Notes under the pieces: generated by a model
The model's input: the letters and a program-made list of their open reading frames with translations, nothing else
What the model was told of the DNA's origin: nothing
The model's database searches: none
In this document: positions 1 to 12,400 of the stretch, piece by piece
Numbering within the stretch: the stretch's first letter is position 1
Layout: each line of letters opens with the position of its first letter
Assembly (NCBI RefSeq): GCF_964204645.1
Contig: NC_134025.1
Coordinates: 22,660,001 to 22,724,000 of the forward strand
Reading direction: 5' to 3'
From: Tubulanus polymorphus
Lineage: Eukaryota; Nemertea; Palaeonemertea; Tubulaniformes; Tubulanidae
Length of the DNA: 64,000 nt
Translations under genes and position numbers: made by a program

Positions 1-131
1 AACCCTGGTCTAAATGATATATCCTTTTTTATCTTAACAGTTACATTGTTAAGTCTAGTAATTTGATTAGTATGCTTTCTTCGGAGTTCTAAAGCGCTTA
101 TGATATTAATATCTTTCGCATTTTATATTAG

Positions 132-967
132 ATTGGAGCTGAATCAGGTGGTGGCTGGTTACCAAGTTGGATGCGTCGTTCACCTGCACCTAGTCCTGTA
201 ACGCCTATCCGGACGACTCAACGAACCAACAGGTCTCTAGATCATGTAAGTGTTATCTGTAATAAGCGTTGGATCGAGCGACCCTTCAAAAGTTATACGT
301 GTACTTCAGAATTATTGCCAAATCATGAATGTGTAACTGTAAATTATTATGAACATTCACCCAGATTGCAGCATATGGCATAGCCGAATTTAACCAATTT
401 ATTCTGCTTATCCAACAATTTACCTTACCCATTAAAATTCATAGAATTTATTTGTGCTAAACATGCTGTGTGCCATCATGGAGATTCATGTTGGGTTTAC
501 TAACATGGTAAATATGATATATGATGATATTTGATATATATATTCAATATATATAGATATAATGTTTCGTTTTGCAGTCATTCTCAGAAATGTTCATCAA
601 GTTTCTTGAAAATGAATCAACTCCGAAACAAAATATTCGCCTTCCCGCCGAGGAAATGGCAAAAGACGTACAAAGAATGCACCAGAAACACCATCGCGAA
701 TCGCATTCTGTGTCTCAGTTACCTCAGCATAAGCACCAACAGCCGGCATTCAATCCATTCTCCGCTCCACGCCACGCGGCCATGCCGATTCAAATCGGTA
801 TGAATTCGTCAACCTCTCACGATTCTCACATATTAATCAATGCCGAAACGCCGTCGTTTTCGATGACGCCGCTCGCACCGGCGGCCGACAACATTCCGGG
901 CTCGGGTCATTCTCATGCGGCTACGTCGAGCAGTCATATACTAAAAGACGTGCTACAGAAGCAATGA
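132..967 (+). CDS. TRIP11: TRIP11 / GMAP-210, C-terminal two exons (partial gene)
   Basis: Only the 3' end of this gene is in the window. Exon 132-245 (donor gtaagt) joins exon 578-967 in phase 0 and ends at TGA 965-967. The second exon starts SFSEMFIKFLE, then has an NPF-S-APRHAAMPI block and ends ILKDVLQKQ. Human GMAP-210 closes the same way, with a FVKFLE-like segment, an NPF-L-APR block and a terminal LKDLLKQ. GMAP-210 is a long coiled-coil golgin of the cis-Golgi that tethers curved vesicles and binds IFT20; the part seen here is the non-coiled tail after the ARF1-binding GRAB region. An AATAAA at 1524-1529 is the likely polyadenylation signal, giving a 3' UTR of about 560 bp. Family assignment is confident because both the tail order and the terminal motif match. 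Confidence 0.85.
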
Positions 968-3962
968 CGCTAGTTCACCGCACTGGTAGTTTTCAAAGAA
1001 AATAATCGTCGTTCTCATATCATTTAAAAAGACCACAATTCGAATATCATCAATAGTTGTACTTTTGTCACTTGCATTTTGGGCCTGGCTCACGAATTAC
1101 CGGTTAAGTTATTAACGTAAGCACTGATGATTTGTAAATATGGTGCAAAAAAGCAACGGCCAGTATGTGGTGGACCAGTGGTGTGTGATAGCTAAATGGT
1201 AGATTTCCCATAGTTTTAGACGTAAAGCTTGAAATGATGATCTACCTCTGGGTACAGAGTCTAGTTGTATTAATGTGGTTAATCTGCTTGCCATAATCAA
1301 AATTACATAAAATGGGTTTCGAATGGGGGTTATGTTCGTTTGCTTGTTTTTGATAAATTCTTGGATGTTTTGTCTTGGTTTGTTTTACAATGCAATTTTG
1401 GGCGAGATTTCTTCAATGTCTTAAAAGGTTGAAGCTATTGAATATATTATTGTAAATTCAAATATATATATATATAAAATCTATTTATTGCTGTAAATTT
1501 GTACATAACGTGTTATATCAAATAATAAATGAATATTGTACAGGGTACAGCTCTTAATTTCATACAGTTAGTTGTTCGGTATCTTTGGTGGCTTCTGTTA
1601 CTTGAAGGACTTCAAGGGGTCGTCTTGTTGTTAGGATTAGCAGGGATCATATGAAACCTCTTAATGACATGATTGCAAGCTATATGTTTCCCGGAGATGT
1701 GTTTAAGCCAAATTTGATAAAGATATCAAGGGCATTAATTGCATCCCTGGGCGAAGAATATGATCATCCTTAGATAACCAGGCATATTGAAAATATCACA
1801 TTTCAAGTACCGTTACCTTCCCTGTTTTCACAGCATCAAAGATGATGGTATCGTAATTGTAATGAAAATATCTTTAGTCATGTTGCGGTAATAACAAACC
1901 TATCAACATTTTTGGAATTGCCCCTATTCACCATTGTGCTAATGCATGATGATGTCTTAGCAATCGGATGAAAAAATATCTGTTAAGTCCTGTCGTTAGT
2001 GAGTACCTAACCTTGAGTATGTGATTTAAGCTAGTATCGATTGTCCTAGTGAAGGGGGATAGTCCTTTGCTGATTGATACCTGCTTCAGTTCCTGACATG
2101 GCATCAAGCCCCTTGCTGACCTAATGACCCGGGATATCCTCTCGGCTACCATCCAAATACAGTATAGACCAAAACAAGAATTTGATATAGGAAGATGCAT
2201 TTAGACATATCTACACAAAATGCTTTTTGTAACGAAAACAATAAATACTTCTTATAAGCACATATGTATAATTACACCAGATACATCAACATTTGTGAAC
2301 CCATGTTCTAGTGTTGACTGCCAGCCACACAGACACAAGCCGAACCTACAGAACCTTTTAGGTTCCGAGGCACAATAAAAAAGTACGGAAATCTGAAAGG
2401 ACATGCTGATTGCTATTTGTTGATGTCAAATGCCTGCTGTTTGCCTATATTGCATTGAGCCATTCTGTGCATGCCTAGTTCAGTCGTATGATCCAAAATA
2501 AAATCTATTTCAATTCTAAAAAAATGATAGGCCTACTCCCATTATCAACACAACTTTCTAAAAAGTTGACGATAAGGAAGATCAACAAGATGGCTTTCTA
2601 GTATCTTTTAAAATTTTTCTATCTATCAGTACTGCCGGAGAGGAGGTCGAGCCAGAGATATAGGCAACAAATTTTGTTTGTACGACATCGACAGCTAGCA
2701 ATCGGCATGTCCCTTCTGATATACTGTAAAAGAGGGTCGATAAACGGTATCCTTTTTTGGGGAAAAAACATTATGCACACAATTGCAAACAACATAAGAT
2801 TCAATTGAAAACAAAACAATAATAACAACTTACATTTGATTTTCGGGAAATTTAAGACCTGTGGTATACTATGTATACAGGAAATCAGATCTACTGAAAA
2901 GCTTAATACAATATCTATAATATCAGTCAACGTCTTGATTAATTGGCACCTGCTTTAGGATAATTAAATACATATATCATTTAATCAAATCATAATCGAT
3001 TATAACGTAACTTAAAATTGTAATCATTTCTCATTGTCAATACTGCAGTATAATACATGAAATATGCAGTACGTAGCATCCCGGAAAAAGTTAGAGACCA
3101 CCGTATTGGGATCGTTCATTTAATACGTACGCATAAAATTTGACTTTTTCAAACCCGCCCTCACCCCTGTACGCAAAAACCGCCATTTTTTCATATACAT
3201 TAAGCATTACAGTACACAATTGCATTGACTCCTCCCCCTCCCCCAATGCGTACGTAATGAATGGATGATCCCATTTCAGAAAGCTCCCAAAAGTTTGGAT
3301 GCATTATACCATAGAGTATGCTGGAGAAACTGAAGAAACTCGAAAATACAGAGTCGAAATATCAAGGAATATTCAGAGAAGTTGTGAGTGAATAATTTGA
3401 TTATTACCCAGTACTCTCAATGAACAGCTTAAGTTTTATTGTAGTTACATGAATATTCGAAAATATAAGTTAACACCGGGAGAACACTGCTGGGCAGTAC
3501 ACAAAATACAGTAAATCATTATAGTACCAACTGAATTAACAAATATTTATGCATGGTTAAATCACAGTGCGTTGTAGACACACTATAACTATGTGCCCAT
3601 TATTCCCTGGGGTGGAATTTTTTTTTCAAATCTTGAATTATCTACAGCACTTTAGGGTATTAATTAGTCACAACTGAAAGACTTAAGAAATAACCAAGAG
3701 CTGATAAATGGCGTACCGGTATTTTCATAGATACAATATCGAGCGTTGACGAAACATTCCACCTTTCAGCAGCAATAAGGGTACTTAAGTAAATCAGAAT
3801 GTTGGAGGGAGAACCGAGACCCTTTTTTGCTCAGCATTCATACTAGGCCTACTACATGTATCGGGGTCTAATGTATTTTTCAGTTCAAACGTTGAAAGTG
3901 TCAAATGCAGATATGACCCTGGAAAAACAATGAAACATCTGTGAAGACGCGACTATATAACT
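968..3962. other. TRIP11 3' UTR and intergenic region
   Basis: Bases 968 to about 1550 are the probable TRIP11 3' UTR. From 1550 to 3962 I see only short open frames (103 codons or fewer) with no protein-like composition and no splice-linked chain. The stretch holds one inverted-repeat element (3108-3272) and probably the 3' UTR of the minus-strand LRR gene on its right side. Confidence 0.5.
3108..3272. repeat. MITE-like element with GGGATC...TACGTACGCAT inverted ends
   Basis: The left end reads GGGATCGTTCATTTAATACG followed by TACGCAT. The right end is its inverted counterpart (ATGCGTACGTAATGAATGGATGATCC). The ends resemble those of the element at 48592-48919 (GGGGCCGTCCGTAAAGTATG TACGCA), so the two probably belong to one non-autonomous DNA-transposon family. 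No transposase frame is present. Confidence 0.6.
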
Positions 3963-6900
3963 CTACATAACAATACAACAGTTTGATTGTCGCTGATGGA
4001 GGGCAATATCTTCAGCAGACAAAATTCCGGGAGTGGGCTCCGAGATTAATCCGCGATCACGCGTCGGTAACCGACGGTAACGTTTTTTCATGCGAAGAGA
4101 CAATCGATGGCACTCGTGCACGTATTCGGCGTAACGCGAGTCGAGTTCGTGAGCGGTGGCCATCTGTCGTTCGCGGGCCGGTAACTCAATTGCCGTAGCA
4201 CAGTCCATCGAACACGCCCAATGCTGGAACGGTACACACGTGTTGCCGAGATATGGATTGCGAAATGTTATCACTCTGTAACCTGAAACAATAAACATCA
4301 AATGTGAAATCAATTGACGAAATTGGTTTAGATACTTAAGAGAGTTTATTCAGTGATGAATTATCAAAGTCCAGGGCCCAACAGATTGGTCATTCCTGGA
4401 TATAAAGAGTTTTCATTCAAAAAGAACATTTAATATTTTCGAGGAAGTGTCAGCATCACTTTCATATCCCAATTGCAGTAGACTACTCAATCGGTACTGT
4501 TTATCTTGGTAAACCAGTAATTCGGTTCCAACTTGTCCAATTTAGGCGAAGTTTACCTTACAACTATAAACATTTCTAACTGTCTATTTCTCAAAATTGG
4601 TGGAAAGGAGTTTTGGGCATTTTACTCAAATTAAAGGAGTTTCGAGAAACTTATTTTTTTGTATTTTACTGTCTAGGAGTTTTTAAGGAATCAAGGAGGT
4701 GTATGGACCCTGAAGTCAATTGCCTGATTTAAGTGAATGAATTGTTTCAGTCGGCAATTTTTTCATTCATCCCAAAGATTCAGTTCCAATATTGGTTTTA
4801 ACCGAAGACTGTTCTTGAACTTTTGATTACAATGGCTATAGAACCAGAATTAACCTAGACTGGGTATTCATTTTATATAGCCTTATAGGGTGGAACACTT
4901 AATCTGGATAATTTGAGATCAATGAAAATTCTTCCAGTTAAAGAGAAATCTGATTAAATATCAAATTTTGCATACATTTATGTACAGGTAGACCATGAAA
5001 GGCATCTGGATTACATCAAAAACCGGATTAAGATCTGGAGTGAGCAAATAGTTGTGTGCACTATCATGCCAAGAAGTAGAATATATCAATCAAGATTCAA
5101 ACATTATATTTTTGATCTGGCCTATAATATTCATTTCGAGAACATTCACCAATCGCTTGTATACTACTACTACCACTGCAACTTACCCGGTTGATTAAAA
5201 AATGTCGCCGAATTACAATTCTCGCAAATGTTGAACAGCGCGTAAATATCCGATAGATAGTCTTTTAATAACGAAGGCACATCGTCGTTGCAGAAGAAGT
5301 TCCACTTCGACGTGATCACAGATTTCGCGGCCAAAAACTGCAGCGTGTTCGGAACTTTCAACGGGAAATCCGAACCGGTGACGTTCAGCACGCGTTCGTT
5401 AACGTCTGTATGATACCACATAAACGTCGATTTGAAATAGTTGTGATTGCCATGGCGATAAACGGTTTCCAACGACGTGATCTGTTGCAGAAAACCGGGC
5501 AACGCGTCCAATAGATTATAGTCTAGAAGCAGCGTTTTCAACTGAGTGCAGAACGTCAGCGTGTACGGAATCGATTTGTTCTGCAGTTTATTGTTCGTCA
5601 ACGCTAAGTATTGAAGTTTCGTCAGACGGCCGATGTCCGGCGGTATCACGTGTAGACAATTGAACCTCAGAGATAATCGCTCGATGCTCGTACACCGGAA
5701 TATCTGAAAAGGGAAACACGAGAAAGATGGATATACGTACCGGAAAAAAACCTGTAACAGTGTAATCTAATAATAACACGGTCCCTAGAGTTAAGTCATT
5801 CCTGGGTATAAGTTTTGAAGAAAATTTCATCTGCATCACTTTCATATCCCAATTACTGTAGACTCCTCTTAAATAGGCTACTACGTACTGTTTATCTCAG
5901 TAAACCATTAATTTGGTGGTTTTAAAAGCAAATTTTCATCCTTTCAAGACTACCTAAACTAGACTTCTAATTAGGCAAGAGCCTATTACTACAAGCTAAT
6001 TGCCTATTTCTCAAAATTGAAGGAGTTTCAGGTATTTTGCTCAAATGAAAGGAGTTATCTTATTGTTATGCACGCCATCTGGTGGTGCAGGGTCTTCACT
6101 GGACCCTGTATCTTTCCAGGTTGGGAGTAAAGAAAGATTTATTTGTGCAATATAGATTGTTTCCTAAAAAGTAAGAAAATTCTTAAGTTTGACTCAATTC
6201 TTGAAGGGTATTAATTCTACCATCGCTCACCTCAGTTGGCACAGTACATTCTTCTCTGTATTTTGCAATACCATCGAGATGCAGTTCCGTGAACTGATGA
6301 GCATTCAGATAGTTGATCAGTAAATTTTCTGAAAAGAATTTTTCATATATAATTTTCAGCGAGTCGTCCATCAATCATCAAAGATGGATAGAACTTATGC
6401 TAGTTTCGGTTAATTCTCTAGGCCCTATCCTTAAACAAGAAACATCTGACATTAATAAAGAGTTTGGTACAGGAGTCTGGTTACAAGTCAAAAATATTGT
6501 ATTTATTCAATTTGCACTTCGTGACTCTAGCCAAATTATTATCATTTTCTTAGAAGATCCGAGCATATAAAACATACCTCTTATTCTGTGGAAAGCAAAT
6601 GTATTCTTCTTACTTTCTTCGACTTGTTCTTTAATGAAATTTAACAATCGGTCTCTCTTGAAGTCGAAAGCGACGGCCAAAAACCACAAACACAACGAAA
6701 CATCCTGAAAAATACGAACGAGTCAAAAACCAATAATCGGTCATTCTGGTTTTATCACCAGCTTAACTTCAATTGATAATCATGTCAGTGGTACGAGCAA
6801 CCTTGGTTAATCCACATCACTCGGGACTGAGATTTTAAGTAAGGATTAAGTGATATACAGATAGCAGATAATCCATCATTCAACAAATTAATTATATTAA

Positions 6901-8718
6901 CAAATCCATATAAACTATAATCTAAGCACATAAACCAGTACAATAGTTGATTTACAGATGATTAAATTGTCTACTTAAAATGTGGCTACAATTAGGACAC
7001 TTGCAAGCAATATAAAAACCAGGTACCATCAATAAATGGAGGAGCTTGAGACTATGACATTTATGGATTACTTCAGTGTTGTCGGAAGTTTCTCATATTT
7101 CCCACAGACCCCAGATTACAGTTGTTTATATTCTTTTCACTACAAATGTATGTTCCCGATACAGCTAATATGGATTACATAAGGTCGAAATTGGACAACA
7201 GGGCCGCGTATTTGTCTACGGAATAAGTGAAAATACTGATTATGGAGAGTACGGATTAGACACAGAATTTTAAAGGGAATAACGTAAAAACGTGACCAAT
7301 TTATGTAAACAGAATATCCAACAAGCAAATAAGCACTTATACAGTTCAACTAGGGACGGATTAACCACGGTTGACCGTACAAGTGCTCTACATTACAAGT
7401 ATAACGAAAGCCAGGGATTATTGGGAACTGCATTATTTCTTCTAGCGGGTTTTATTTTTCTGAAACAACCTTGTTTCAGGGGTTTTAACCCAAGTCTAGT
7501 AGAGATCATTTGATTTGGTATTCAGACGACACAGAAATAGCATAATCCAAACTCTGTCTCACTCCTTGGGCTTTAGAAATTAAGGATAGTGGGCATTACC
7601 TATAGACCATAGTTTTAAGGTCACCACTATAATATTGACTAATGTCGCAAGAGATGATATAACGAATCAATGCCTTAACTGGGGACTACGGCCGAGTGGT
7701 GGTTTAGGGACACGTCAACTCAGGCCTTTTTGAGCCGCAACAGCCGTTTTAATGACAGCACAGTTTGAGTTACAAGTAAGAAGTAATCTGCAACTCATCA
7801 AAGAGAAAACAACAAGTAACGGACTATCGAGCTCGTAGCAAGATTGTGTTGGTGAGATTATTGGCATCGATGAGTCGAAACGAGGAGGAGAGTACCGTGA
7901 CATCTTTTTTTAACAAGCATCACTGTCCATCACTAGCCTAGTTAGACTAATGTCTATTTATTAATTGATGAGACCTGTTTTTCTTGGATATTTTGCTTAC
8001 TTTTTGGGGTACATACCTCATTTATGTCTTAACAGAATGCCAAAAATCGCGGACAACAACTGAATATCCGATATATTTCCAGTTCTGTACCAATTAGATG
8101 GATTGGCAAAAAGACTCCTTAAGTCCAGTTGAATGAGAGAGAAAATCCTCCATTTTGTCAAATTTCTTGGATTTGAACATTGTTACCATGCCTACGCCAC
8201 CCTGATTTAGTTGTTGAGACCCCACAAGAAAAATAACTTCATTTCGTAGGCATGGTGACAATGTAAAAATTCAAGAAATTTCACAAAATGGAGGATTTTC
8301 TCTCTCATTCAACTGGACTTAAGGAGTCTTTTTGCCAATCCATCTAAATGGTACAGAACTGGAAATATATCGGATATTCAGTTGTTGTCCGCGATTTTTG
8401 GCATTCTGTTAAGACATAAATGAGGTATGTACCCCAAAAAGTAAACAAAATATCCAAGAAAAACAGTTCTCATTCATTAATAAATAGACATTAGTTAGTA
8501 TCAATCACTCACACAGTCAAACTGAAACTTACTGCGGGCAGAGACATTCCCGAACGTTCTTTCAACAGATCATATTTGTTGATCCATTCAAACCAGAAAT
8601 TTATGTCTGTTTTAAGCTTGACTAAAAGAAGTAGCTCGTAGCCTTGTAAATCCACCGAGCGGTGATGTTTGGCAGTAATATTCGTGTCATCTTCCTCAAC
8701 CTTTTCGAGTTCTGCCAT
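3963..8718 (-). CDS. Leucine-rich-repeat protein with C-terminal Cys cluster and CAAX box (415 aa)
   Basis: Five exons read leftward: 8718-8533, 6704-6578, 6328-6231, 5703-5187 and 4282-3963. All junctions keep frame (1248 nt). The start is ATG 8718 (MAELEKVEEDD). Residues 1-105 look alpha-helical and acidic. Residues about 110-215 hold leucine-rich repeats, e.g. IERLSLRFNCLHVIPPDIG and LKTLLLDYNLLDALPGFL. Near residues 298-330 is a Cys arrangement, CENC followed by NTCVPFQHWACSMDC, resembling the CxxC...LCSPxC tail of LRRC58-type proteins. The end is basic (RMKKRYRRL) and then CCIVM: CIVM is a CAAX box expected to be farnesylated because X is Met, which together with the basic patch predicts membrane attachment. 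No LRRC name is certain. Introns carry a foldback element and a pair of related repeats. It is head to head with the PLB1-like gene. Confidence 0.82.
4374..4720. repeat. Interspersed repeat, copy A (intron of LRR gene)
   Basis: This stretch shares blocks with 5784-6115 in the same order: gtcattcctgg-tata, gcatcactttcatatcccaa, tactgtttatct-ggtaaacca, tatttctcaaaattg, and a run of ggagtt units. The two copies are diverged and lie in neighbouring introns of the LRR gene. I see no coding capacity or clear terminal repeats. Confidence 0.6.
5784..6115. repeat. Interspersed repeat, copy B (intron of LRR gene)
   Basis: Counterpart of 4374-4720 in the same orientation, with the same ordered blocks (cattcctgggtata, ctgcatcactttcatatccc, tactgtttatctcagtaaacc, cctatttctcaaaattgaag). 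It ends near a ggtccagtg-like segment (cttcactggaccctg) that also appears, in changed form, at the end of copy A (gtatggaccctg). Confidence 0.6.
7946..8495. repeat. Large foldback element, 251-nt near-perfect arms, 48-nt loop
   Basis: The left arm (7946-8196) starts actaatgtctatttatt and ends ttaccatgcctacg. The right arm (8245-8495) is its reverse complement with few mismatches, starting cgtaggcatggtgaca and ending aaatagacattagt. The loop is about 48 nt. The unit sits in the first intron of the LRR gene, 37 bp from the exon-1 donor. No open frame of note lies inside. The nearly intact arms suggest a young non-autonomous foldback or MITE insertion; a target-site duplication is not clear by eye. 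Confidence 0.85.
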
Positions 8719-9403
8719 TTTTGTGATTTTTGCCGTACGCTGCTGCCACCTATATGGAATACACCAATTAAGTATCGACATAGACCGTCTTGCATGTTGG
8801 CTAACGGGCGGGCCGCACGCGCCGGGACACTTAGTAGCACACGCGAAAAACTTCCGAACTAGTTTTCCTTATAATAATCTTATGAAACCTCCAAATCATA
8901 TAAAGTTGTGAACATTTAGGCTATTGTCTCTAATCAACATGAGTTTAAGATTACCAGCTGCCTCGGGGCTCGGCCCGGGCTCTTTTACAGCCCCTTCGTG
9001 TGGCCCAAAGGGCCGTAGTTATTGACTCGATTATCAAAAACCTGATATTAATTTAATTCGACCTTGCTACAGAGTATATTAGCTCGGAGAGAAAATGTCT
9101 TTTTAGAACTCAAATCGATCGTACGTCACCCGCGCGCGCCGGGGCCAAGTTCGGAAATAACCTGAATATCAGCTTGATTTCATGTGACTGAACTCAACAT
9201 TGCTTTTGTCACAACACGGCCAGCAGGTACGCGTGTACTGCACTACAAGTAAGGGCCTTAATCACCTGATATCGCAGTGGTCATATCTAATCTTTGTTAT
9301 GCCGAATGCGTATAAATATATCAGTGCCAGGGAAATGATCCACTTACATAATCTGGACGGCCTGACCAGGATATTTCAGAAACAACATAAGAAGAAGTAA
9401 GAC
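8719..9403. promoter_or_regulatory. Divergent intergenic region between LRR gene and PLB1-like gene
   Basis: This 685-bp interval separates the start codons of two head-to-head genes, so it must hold both promoters. It has GC- and CpG-rich patches (e.g. gcgggccgcacgcgccggg near 8810 and cgcgcgcgccggggcc near 9130) in an otherwise AT-rich neighbourhood. I cannot place a core promoter element. Confidence 0.5.
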
Positions 9404-12400
9404 ATGGTACGGCGTTTCCTGATTTTAGCAGTGGTGATAGCCGTTTGGACACCCGTATTTACCAGCGGTAAGACAATATACAATAATTACATTCAAAATC
9501 AAAATTACTGGCTTTTTAGGCTTATTTGCAATATCACTTCTTGTTTGCCGTATTTGAGTGTACAAAGCTATAGACTACGGTGTCAGACTATTCTTTTAGA
9601 CCGGTCTGGAAAGCGTTCTCATTTTTAAAAGTCAATGTAGAGCGTTGCTCAATTGTATCCGTTCACGCGCCTGCAAAAAATGACAGTAAAAAATTATCGC
9701 AGATATTCAAAAAATTTTCTCAATCTAGATTCATTCTCACGAAAGCTGCTATTGGCTTTGGAAAAAATACAGAGCAATGATACTTTAATTGACGCGTTTG
9801 AAGCACACGTCCGATTAGGTCAAGAAAAAAAACGCCAGGTACGTATTCCAAAAAAATTGATTTACAACCTTCGCGAAAATGAATAGTTAAGTTTCAACAA
9901 TTTTCTCTTAAATTGTCTAAGCTAATGTAATAAAATCCTTCAAAATATGAAGATTGATGGCTAACTTCTCTAAAAGAAAAGCTTTTCCCTAGATTTTGTA
10001 ATAAATTATTCGTAAGTGGACGCTCTCACTTTCTCGATTCCAATCCAAGAGGTCAATCGTTCTTTGTGCAAAGTATATTCGTTACGTTTCAAAAGATTGA
10101 ATCCGTAAGAGCGACCTTGAAAATTGTTTGAATGAACTCGTTAAAATCTTGTACGTTGGATTCACGCCAAATATTTTTGCGCACAAACATGCATTGCCTT
10201 GGTCGCGGGTAAATTTACGGTTGGACACAGTTGGACAGTTTAGAAAGAATTATAAGCTTTTAAGCCAAGCTTAATTTAAAGATCGAATCTACATTGGTTT
10301 TCTGCATTCGCCCACATAAATCTTATCAGAAAGAAACAATAGGTAGATAAGATCACAACTTTGATGACCGAAAATCAATTAAAGGTCATCGAATATCCAA
10401 AGATATCTATCATCAGGCGGAATTAATAAACACATGCTAGTGTAGTAGTTTTTGTCTAAAATTGAACTCTTAGAAATCAAAATCAATTTGCAGACCAGAT
10501 TGGTAGCGGCTAATACGTGGCCATGTCCATTACCGAAAGACCAAAGTGATGTTCCTACATCAGGTATAAACATATTATATGCATTTCAATAACATATAAC
10601 AGCGTCCATGTAATTCTTCACCTTCCGTTTCTGGTAATTTACATTCTAGATCTGATCTAATTTCAATATATCATCTTTCAGTTCACAGACTCAAACCCCG
10701 TGATGTGAAAGTGATCGGGGCTATAGGTGATTCTATCACCGCCGGAAACGGACTCAATGCTTGGACCGTTATCGGCCTTCTTATTCAATACCGGGGATAT
10801 TCCTGGAGGTATAGTATTCGCGTACTAGAAACGATCGATTTTTAAGACAGTTTATGATGAAATATTTCAATGAAGTTATTAATTTCTAGCATTGGTGGTG
10901 ATAAGAAATATCCATCCGTCCCAACATTGGCAAGTACGTCTTCAGATTTGATATACTGAAGTGATTCTCAGTGAAGAAGTTGTTATGATATGATCCAAAT
11001 GTGTTCGTATCAGATTAGATACATTGATCAAAATTGATAATTTATGGAATAATTTCAGATTTTCTACGACTTTATAATCCGGATATCACGGGTTACTCGC
11101 TGAAAACCGGGAGTGCTACTTCTAGATACGCCAATTTGAATGTCGCCGTTCCTGGATCAAAAGCCATGTACGTCTCAGATTATCATCTTTCACAGAACTT
11201 ATTTCAGTTTTACTTTGATGCAACAGCGGGGTGGATTCAGGGGGTGGTCTCGGGAGTCCAGACCCCTGCCTGCCCAATGAGTTAGCCTTTTTCGTAAAGA
11301 CCGAGATTGTCAAGCAAATTTGACAATCATTCTCACGCGGGATATTGCATCTCTTCTCCGATGGATTTCTTAAAGAATATCTAGCCCCAAGGGTGGGAAC
11401 CACCAAGTGCATTACAAATGGCTGCTTTATCCAAGAAATACCTCTTCCCGCTTCCATGTCTAGAACCGCCTCTGTAAACCGTTAACAAAAATCTAATTCG
11501 CAAGTAATCATTCGCTTATTTTCTACTTAAGTGACATGCCAGGCCAGGCGCGAGTGCTCGTCGACAAAATGAAAAGGGACTCTTCAATAGACTTTCAGAA
11601 CGATTGGAAAATCATTACTTTATTCATTGGCGGTAATGATTTGTGCGATTCGTGTGACGACAAGGTAATGATGTTGAAATCGATGTAGCGATTTCGATAA
11701 ATTGTTTATATTTATGTTCAGCGTTAGTTTTTTTTCGGACGACATATTGAAATTGTAACATTTTTTAGGATATGTACGCCCCTGCTAAATACATCGGCTA
11801 TATTCGAGACGCGCTGGATGTATTTCACGCGGAGGTCCCGCGGGCATTCGTCAATCTGGTTGAAATATTAGATGTGTCGGCCCTGAGTGAAGTACGCAAT
11901 GGACTTATTTGCCCGGTCCTCCATTCGTAAGTATACCCTATGGCATCGACGAGGACCGAGATGGATTACAAATCTTGTCAAATATTCAATATTCAAATAT
12001 TCAACTGTTGTAGAATAATTATATTTCAAACGAAATTAGTTTCTTTTTAGTAAAAAAAAAAAAAATTATTAAAAAAGAAAAAAGATAATTCTTAATGAAA
12101 AAAATTATTCCCGTGGTCTACGTAATCATTCGGATGTTATACTGGGTAGCTTCCGATGATTATTGTCACTTATCTCAAACTTTACTCTTTCATGTATACG
12201 CAGATTCCTGTGCGCCTGCGCTTCATATCCAGCCAACGCTCAGGCCGAGGAAGACCTTAAGAATCTTGTAAAATCCTACCAACGGGAAACGCGGGATCTA
12301 GTCGCGTCCGGTCGCTACGATACGAAGGATGATTTCACGGTGGTTCTGCAACCATTTTTCCGCGACACGAAACCGCCGCTGAATTCCAGAGTAAGAATTT

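Noticed and set aside
1112-2930. Minus-strand frames of 62-103 codons between TRIP11 and the LRR gene
   Set aside because: No family resemblance, no splice-linked neighbours, and composition like intergenic DNA.
10084-10260. Open plus-strand stretch ([12 protein letters not shown]...) in the third intron region of the PLB1-like gene
   Set aside because: Frame and order do not fit the PLB1 chain; the exon 10494-10563 supplies the needed phase and sequence. Likely chance.
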